Assembly: GCA_024663395.1 (NCBI GenBank)
Contig: JANFAH010000002.1
Coordinates: 2,852,001 to 2,916,000 of the forward strand
Direction of reading: 5' to 3'
DNA: 64,000 bases
Origin: Pisolithus tinctorius
Lineage: Eukaryota > Basidiomycota > Agaricomycetes > Boletales > Pisolithaceae
Each line of letters opens with the position of its first letter. Position 1 is the stretch's first letter. The position numbers and the translations under genes are program-made. Positions 59,324 through 64,000 of this stretch are shown here, piece by piece. The notes beneath the pieces are model-generated. The model was not told the DNA's origin. It was given only the letters and a program-made list of their open reading frames with translations, and did no database searches.

Positions 59324-60041
59324 ATGTCCTCCGAATCAACCGCACAGACCTTCTACGACCTCAAAGCTGAGCTCCCAGGTGGAAATGTGTACGACTTTGA
59401 GCAGTTGAGGGGGAAAGTGGTTCTTGTGGTGAACGTTGCTTCCGAGTGGTGAGCATCTTCATGAGCTGTTGCATTTCGGCTGATATCTTGATTGCACCAG
59501 TGGATTCACCCCGCAGTATAAGGGTGCGTGTAAGCTATCTACGTTCAGTAGAAGTCGCTGAGTTAGCTGCAGGCCTGCAAGCCCTGTATGACAAGTACAA
59601 GGATCGAGGATTCGTCATCCTCGGATTCCCCTGCAACCAGGTCAGTCGAGAATTCCATGTCTTCCCGTCAGCATGTCGTTCATGTTTACCCTCCAGTTCG
59701 GTGGCCAAGAACCTGGAGATGATGCATCCATCGCATCTTTTTGCGAGCTAAACCACGGCGTCTCTTTCCCTCTCATGAAGAAATCAGATGTGAACGGGAA
59801 CAATACCAATCCCGTCTACAAGTGGCTCAAGAACGAGAAGGCTGGTATTCTTGGACTAACACGTATCAAGGTAGTGTGATGGTTCATGATCTTTATTTTT
59901 CGAAATGTATGGTAACCATACCCGCAGTGGAACTTCGAGAAGTTTTTGGTTGACAAGAATGGGAATGTCGTGAACCGATGGGCTTCAACGACAACGCCAG
60001 AAGCCGTTAGCCCCTATGTGGAGAAACTCCTTTCGGATTGA
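59324..60041 (+). CDS. glutathione peroxidase / thioredoxin-type peroxidase (Gpx3/Hyr1-like)
   Basis: Reduces hydroperoxides. Exons are 59324-59448, 59501-59523, 59573-59640, 59697-59870 and 59928-60041, giving 167 residues. The peroxidatic residue is Cys ([14 protein letters not shown]), not selenocysteine. [13 protein letters not shown] and WNFEKFLVD supply the Gln and Trp of the catalytic tetrad. [13 protein letters not shown] provides the probable resolving Cys, as in thioredoxin-dependent fungal enzymes such as yeast Hyr1. The frame is open upstream of the ATG and would add an Arg/Thr-rich leader, so a longer, mitochondrially targeted form from an alternative start is conceivable but has no upstream ATG close by that I would choose. 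Confidence 0.93.
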
Positions 60042-60647
60042 CTCCCAACGGTCGCCGCACCATCTGCGGGGGCCAGGTTGTGAGTGCTGCGATGTAGCGC
60101 CTGATGTTGAGTATAGTGGAATCATTTGCCGACTGACCTTCTGTATTTTTATCTTATCGAACAATTTTATTGTGCGAGCCCTGTGAGGGTCGAGGCTCGA
60201 AGGCTCACGCCCCTATTAAGACAGGAGTCCACATTTTCTCGTTCATGCTATGCACGATGAAAGGTACGTTGAATGACGCGCAACTGAACCGTCACCCCTA
60301 CAAGCTGTCGGGCATAACTCGTCATCTAGCATCGGGTCCACTTGCATGGAGTCGTGGTCAATGGTAACTACACCACACACTCGCCGTCGGTTTACATCAG
60401 TGCCAGTGTATGCACTGTGCTCACATGCCAGTACCCGAATGCTCATGTTTGTGTGTGTGTAACTTTTGTTGACGAAGGAGGCTGACCCGCCGGGCAAGGT
60501 CGATCAAAGGTAAATAAGGCGTTCGACTACTGCTTGAACAGGTATCGTGTTATCCTCCACCTCTGGACCAGGTATCGCGCTATCCTTCACGTACTATCAC
60601 ACAGTCTACTTGCCTTTCATTGACACGACTACTCCGCACGTCCAACG
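60042..60647. other. intergenic, promoter of repeat protein
   Basis: 606 bp. A short TG repeat (GTGTGTGTGTG) lies near 60450-60460. No gene is supported. Confidence 0.4.
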
Positions 60648-61434
60648 ATGGCATTCGCCAAACTCAAGGCGGCGTTCAAGCGCAAATCTGCCGCCAATCG
60701 TAATCCTGGGGCAGACCCCCCAGCTCCCTCTACGACGGGTGGACATGGGGCCCAGCCTTCTCAACAAGTCACGCAGACGGTGGCTCCTGTCCCCGGTACT
60801 GGCGGGGGCCAGTCTTCTCAGCAAGTCGCGCAGCCACCGCCTCCTCCACCTAGTACTAGTGCGACCCAGCCTTCTCAGCCAGTCTCGCAGACGCCAGCTC
60901 CTGTTCCCCGCACTAGTGCGACACTGGTTCCCGTACCCAGAGCCAGTTCACGCAGGGTTCCGGGACAGGCTGTGAGTACCGACGTTTCTCCGTATCCAGG
61001 CTGGACGAATGGCTGACATATCTTATAGCAAGTGAGGGAGGGAGAATACGTCGGGGCTGCCCCCGCGAATAGGAGGTTCCTCAGACTGCGGGCGGCGATG
61101 AGCAGGTTGCGGTCGTTCTTCCGTCGGGGAGGGCGAAACGAGGGGGAGCAGGCAGGTAAGGGATCTACCGCCACTTCGCTGAACGTCTACGAACATGTAT
61201 TGACTTACGCACCTCGCTGGTTTGTCTATGATCTTAGAACCTGTGCCTGGCAACAGATCCCATTCCTCGCTCTCTATACGCACCGTTCCACGAGGGAACA
61301 CACCTCCGGGTGGTAGCTCCCAGGCAGACTCGCTTCGGGTGTGGGACGGACACTCTATGGAGGAGGAAAGAGTTATCAACGCCGGTTTCTCCGTTATAAT
61401 GCAGCACAAAAACCGACAATTTGGAGCCAACTAG
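60648..61434 (+). CDS. small Pro/Gln-rich tandem-repeat protein, unknown function
   Basis: Exons are 60648-60971, 61029-61155 and 61238-61434, giving 215 residues. A basic N-terminus (MAFAKLKAAFKRKSAAN) is followed by about three and a half imperfect units of roughly 19 residues (QPSQQVTQTVAPVPGT, QSSQQVAQPPPPPPST, QPSQPVSQTPAPVPRT), then a basic helix (RRFLRLRAAMSRLRSFFRR) and a C-terminus ending VIMQHKNRQFGAN. No signal peptide or known domain. Phases of both introns (57 and 82 nt) agree. It may be lineage-specific. Confidence 0.6.
60738..60932 (+). repeat. coding tandem repeat, about 57 bp unit
   Basis: Imperfect units, each with a CAGCCTTCTCA-like core (CAGCCTTCTCAACAAGTC, CAGTCTTCTCAGCAAGTC, CAGCCTTCTCAGCCAGTC), lie within exon 1 of the small Pro-rich protein. 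Confidence 0.75.
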
Positions 61435-61954
61435 TTTATCTTAATAGTCTTTGGTGTTCGTGGGGATGTTTAGGGTAGTTTGAAGTGTGTTTTGGGAATT
61501 GTATACGTGGCTTGCCTGTTTCACCAGTCTGGACCGACTCACTCGATGACAGGACAGGGGCCGTCCTCGGAGATTATGTAACGCGGTTAGTTCCGATAAA
61601 CGGATGCAAATACAGCCGGAGACCATAAATTGACCGAGTCCAGAACTCCGTGCTCCGTGCTCACAGCCAGTTCCACACCCACAACCCACAGAAACACCCA
61701 CTTTTCGTATTTTGTTCAAGGTTTCCTCGTAGCCCACGATTCCTTCCTCAAACGTCGTCTTTAACATCTTCTGTCACCGAAGAGGAGAAAACGGAAGACC
61801 CAATTTCATGCTTCGACCTCCACTCTGCATTTCGTCGTATCTCTCCATATCCCGACTAGACTCCATAAGTACCGTACGTCTTCCTCATTTTCTTCTTATT
61901 ATTCCTGACCTCCATGGATCTACTCAGCGTTAAAACGCCACATATCTGCCCAGC
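61435..61954. other. intergenic, promoter and leader of eIF5 gene
   Basis: 520 bp. The last 250 bp are C/T-rich, as often seen before strongly expressed translation genes. Nothing else was seen. Confidence 0.45.
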
Positions 61955-63240
61955 ATGCCTGCTGCAGGAATTGTGAACATTCGTCGTGATGTCGACGACA
62001 AGTTCTATCGCTACCGCATGCCCCTTCTTCTCACGAAGATAGAGGGTAAAGGTAACGGGATCAAGACTGTCATTCCAAACATGTCCGACGTAGCTCGTGC
62101 CCTTTCTCGCCCCCCGTCTTACATAACCAAGTTCTTCGGATGTGAACTGGGCGCACAAACCCCATTCGATGAAAAGAACGATCGCTACATCGTTAACGGT
62201 GCTCACGATGCCATTCGTCTCCGTGAACTCCTTGATGGCTTTATCGACAAGTTCGTGCTGTGCGCCTCGTGCAAGAATCCCGAGACCGATCTCAATGTCG
62301 TCAAAAATGGTCGACGTGAAGATATCTTCCGGGACTGCAAGGCTTGCGGAGAAAGGACTAACATCGACATGAGACACAAGCTCGTCACGTTCATCCTCAA
62401 GAATCCTCCCAAGAACCCTAAAAAGTCAAAGAAGGGTAAGGGTGAGGCGGCAAATAACGGCAACGCTGGAGGCGTTCATGCCTCTGGCCCCACTATCCCT
62501 GGTCAGGAGGAAGATGGGTCTGGCGGCGACACTGATGACGAGCTGACGAGAAAGATCAAGGCTGAGGCTGCCGACCTTACAAATGACACTGTTCTTGGCG
62601 ACGACGATTGGGCTGTGGATACCTCCACCGAGGCTGTCAAAGCCCGTATCAAAACCTTGGAGGGTCAAATGGGCGGACTTTCCCTCCCTGGAGGTGACGA
62701 TGATGGGAGTGAGGATGACGCTGATAGCCCTTATTCGCAGTTTGGACGTTGGGTCGAGGAACACAGAGGCCAAGATGGTATCGGCTCCGTGCAGATTTAC
62801 AGGAAGGCCGAGGAACTTGGCGTAGAGAAGAAGCACAAAGCTGTCCTCGTCCTTGTCCAAGCATTGTTCACCGAAGACATCGTAGAGGAAATTAACACGT
62901 ACAACGCTCTGCTCGCTAAGGTATGTGTGTATGTTTTCGCCGTTGTCTTCATCACTAATCATTCTGCCAGATGATTACTAGCGAGAAGCACCAGAAGGCT
63001 CTACTGGGAGGCATCGAGCGACTCGCTGGGCTGACCTACACCAAGTTGATTCCTGCGATTCCTAAAATTCTCATGGCACTCTACCAAAACGATGTGCTGG
63101 ATGAAGAAGTGGTTAAGCAGTGGGGTACTCACGTCAGCAAGAAATATGTTGACAAGGAGACTAGTAAGAAGGTCAGGAAGGCGAGTGAACCCTTCCTGAA
63201 ATGGTTGGAGGAGGCAGACGATGGATCTGAGGAGGAGTGA
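61955..63240 (+). CDS. TIF5: translation initiation factor eIF5
   Basis: GTPase-activating protein for eIF2 in start-codon selection. Exons are 61955-62920 and 62971-63240, giving 411 residues. The N-terminal domain begins with INIRRD-like and FYRYRMP sequence; the Arg of FYRY corresponds to the catalytic Arg15 of yeast eIF5. A zinc-binding element follows (CASCKNP ... [16 protein letters not shown]). A Lys/Gly/Asp-rich linker leads to the C-terminal HEAT (W2) domain ([32 protein letters not shown]) with the acidic-aromatic box [15 protein letters not shown] at the very end, which contacts eIF2-beta and eIF3. Confidence 0.96.
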
Positions 63241-63462
63241 TGGATATTCTACGATTTCTTATGTTTCCGTTCGCTGTCCGTCTGAGATTCTTTCTGACAT
63301 ATCTCTTTCGTGTTTGTTTCCTGTGCTGATTATTTGACTCGCATGCCCTATGTGTCGTTCTGTATTCAACCAGGTGTTTGCTTCACTTTAGGGGTTTCTT
63401 GGGCGTGATGAGTCGGAACACCCTGATTAATAAGTCCAAGCTGACGTCCTTTGAAGTCAACC

Positions 63463-64000
63463 ATGACGCCGCCCTTCACTAAGCCGCACATCGAAGACCG
63501 AGGAAGGAGAGTCAGGGTTCTTTTCAATGGCAAGTTTATCGTTGACACCAACGAGGCGAAGCTTGTGTAAGTTGTGGTCAGTTGGAAATCTAACACCCCG
63601 GCCTCATCGCTAGGTAGATGGGAGAATCCGTACTACCCTGTCTATTACTTCGCCAAGTCAGACTTGGATTCACCGCTGCTACGAGAGTCCGAAAAGCTCC
63701 AGGGTGCCCAGGTTTACGACCTGGTATCCAGCGACAGGGTGGTCAAGGGGGCAGTAACAGAATTCACAGGCAGCAACGATCTTGCAGGATTGCTCAAGGT
63801 CGCCTTTTCAGCTGCGGATGCATGGTTTGAAGAAGACGAGAGGATCTTCGTGCACCCCAAGGACCCCTATAAGGTGGGCCTTCATAGCTCGAAGTGAACT
63901 GATCGCTTGCTTACACGGCGCCTTTCCCCTGAAGCGCGTCGACGTGCTTCAGTCTTCCAGGCATGTCCGTGTGGAAATTGATGGGGTAGAGGTTGCGAGC
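63463..64000 (+). CDS. DUF427 protein, 3' end outside window
   Basis: Exons seen are 63463-63566, 63618-63873 and 63935 to the window end, with phases consistent. A first DUF427 unit begins HIEDRGRRVRVLFNGKFIVDT and continues WENPYYPVYYFAKSDL, AVTEFTG-type sequence and DERIFVHPKDPYK. A second unit starts at VLQSSRHVRVEIDGVEVA, so the protein carries two DUF427 domains as fungal members usually do. The acceptor at 63617 rather than 63613 is used because the nearer site gives a stop. Function is unknown for the family. Confidence 0.85.

Overview
The window is nuclear DNA of a filamentous fungus, most likely a mushroom-forming basidiomycete (Agaricomycetes). Genes are dense and on both strands. 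They are cut by very many short introns, mostly 46 to 65 nt with GT-AG ends, and the products match basidiomycete families. There is no bacterial or phage content and no CRISPR array. I rebuilt genes by reading frame, splice phase and protein-family fit; about 145 introns are inferred and none has been tested against RNA.

Layout. 1-878: 3' part of a protein kinase gene. 1320-3776: cox11 (minus) divergent from a DNAJC8/Spf31-like J-protein. 4184-9410: large PH-domain protein of the Skg3/Caf120 type. 9812-13784: Rad2/XPG endonuclease. 14083-14657: complex I subunit NDUFB8 (minus), divergent from a LaeA-like methyltransferase (14931-16830). 17130-18657: EBP1/PA2G4, convergent with a small Pcc1 (KEOPS) gene (18739-19151). 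19152-21433: gene-poor. 21434-23541: unrecognised Ser/Pro-rich protein. 25309-25703 and 25855-26916: small mitochondrial membrane protein and a TPR protein, divergent. 27176-29514: citrate synthase with a peroxisomal C-terminus. 30535-31323: GPI-type cell-surface protein. 32578-33907: Iws1/Spn1, divergent from an F-box-like protein (34168-36405). 36846-38305: fungal periplasmic-binding-protein-fold gene. 38564-39868: YIPF6/Yip4, divergent from proteasome ATPase Rpt2 (40004-41623). 41804-46628: telomerase reverse transcriptase in 27 exons. 47304-48909: metallophosphatase. 49033-50237: coiled-coil protein. 51672-53912: ferric reductase. 53913-59323: gene-poor, with an F-box/LRR pseudogene and one copy of a diverged dispersed repeat. 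59324-60041: glutathione peroxidase. 60648-61434: small Pro-rich tandem-repeat protein. 61955-63240: eIF5. 63463 to the end: DUF427 protein, cut by the window edge.

The genes are a housekeeping mixture (DNA repair, telomere maintenance, transcription elongation, translation initiation, proteasome, respiratory assembly), not a metabolic cluster or an island. Five close divergent pairs suggest shared promoters. I found no convincing new multi-gene system. The most interesting points are splice-level: a citrate synthase whose peroxisomal signal depends on removal of the last intron, a probable GA-AG intron in YIPF6, four GC-AG introns (one inside TERT), and very small exons (3 and 10 nt).
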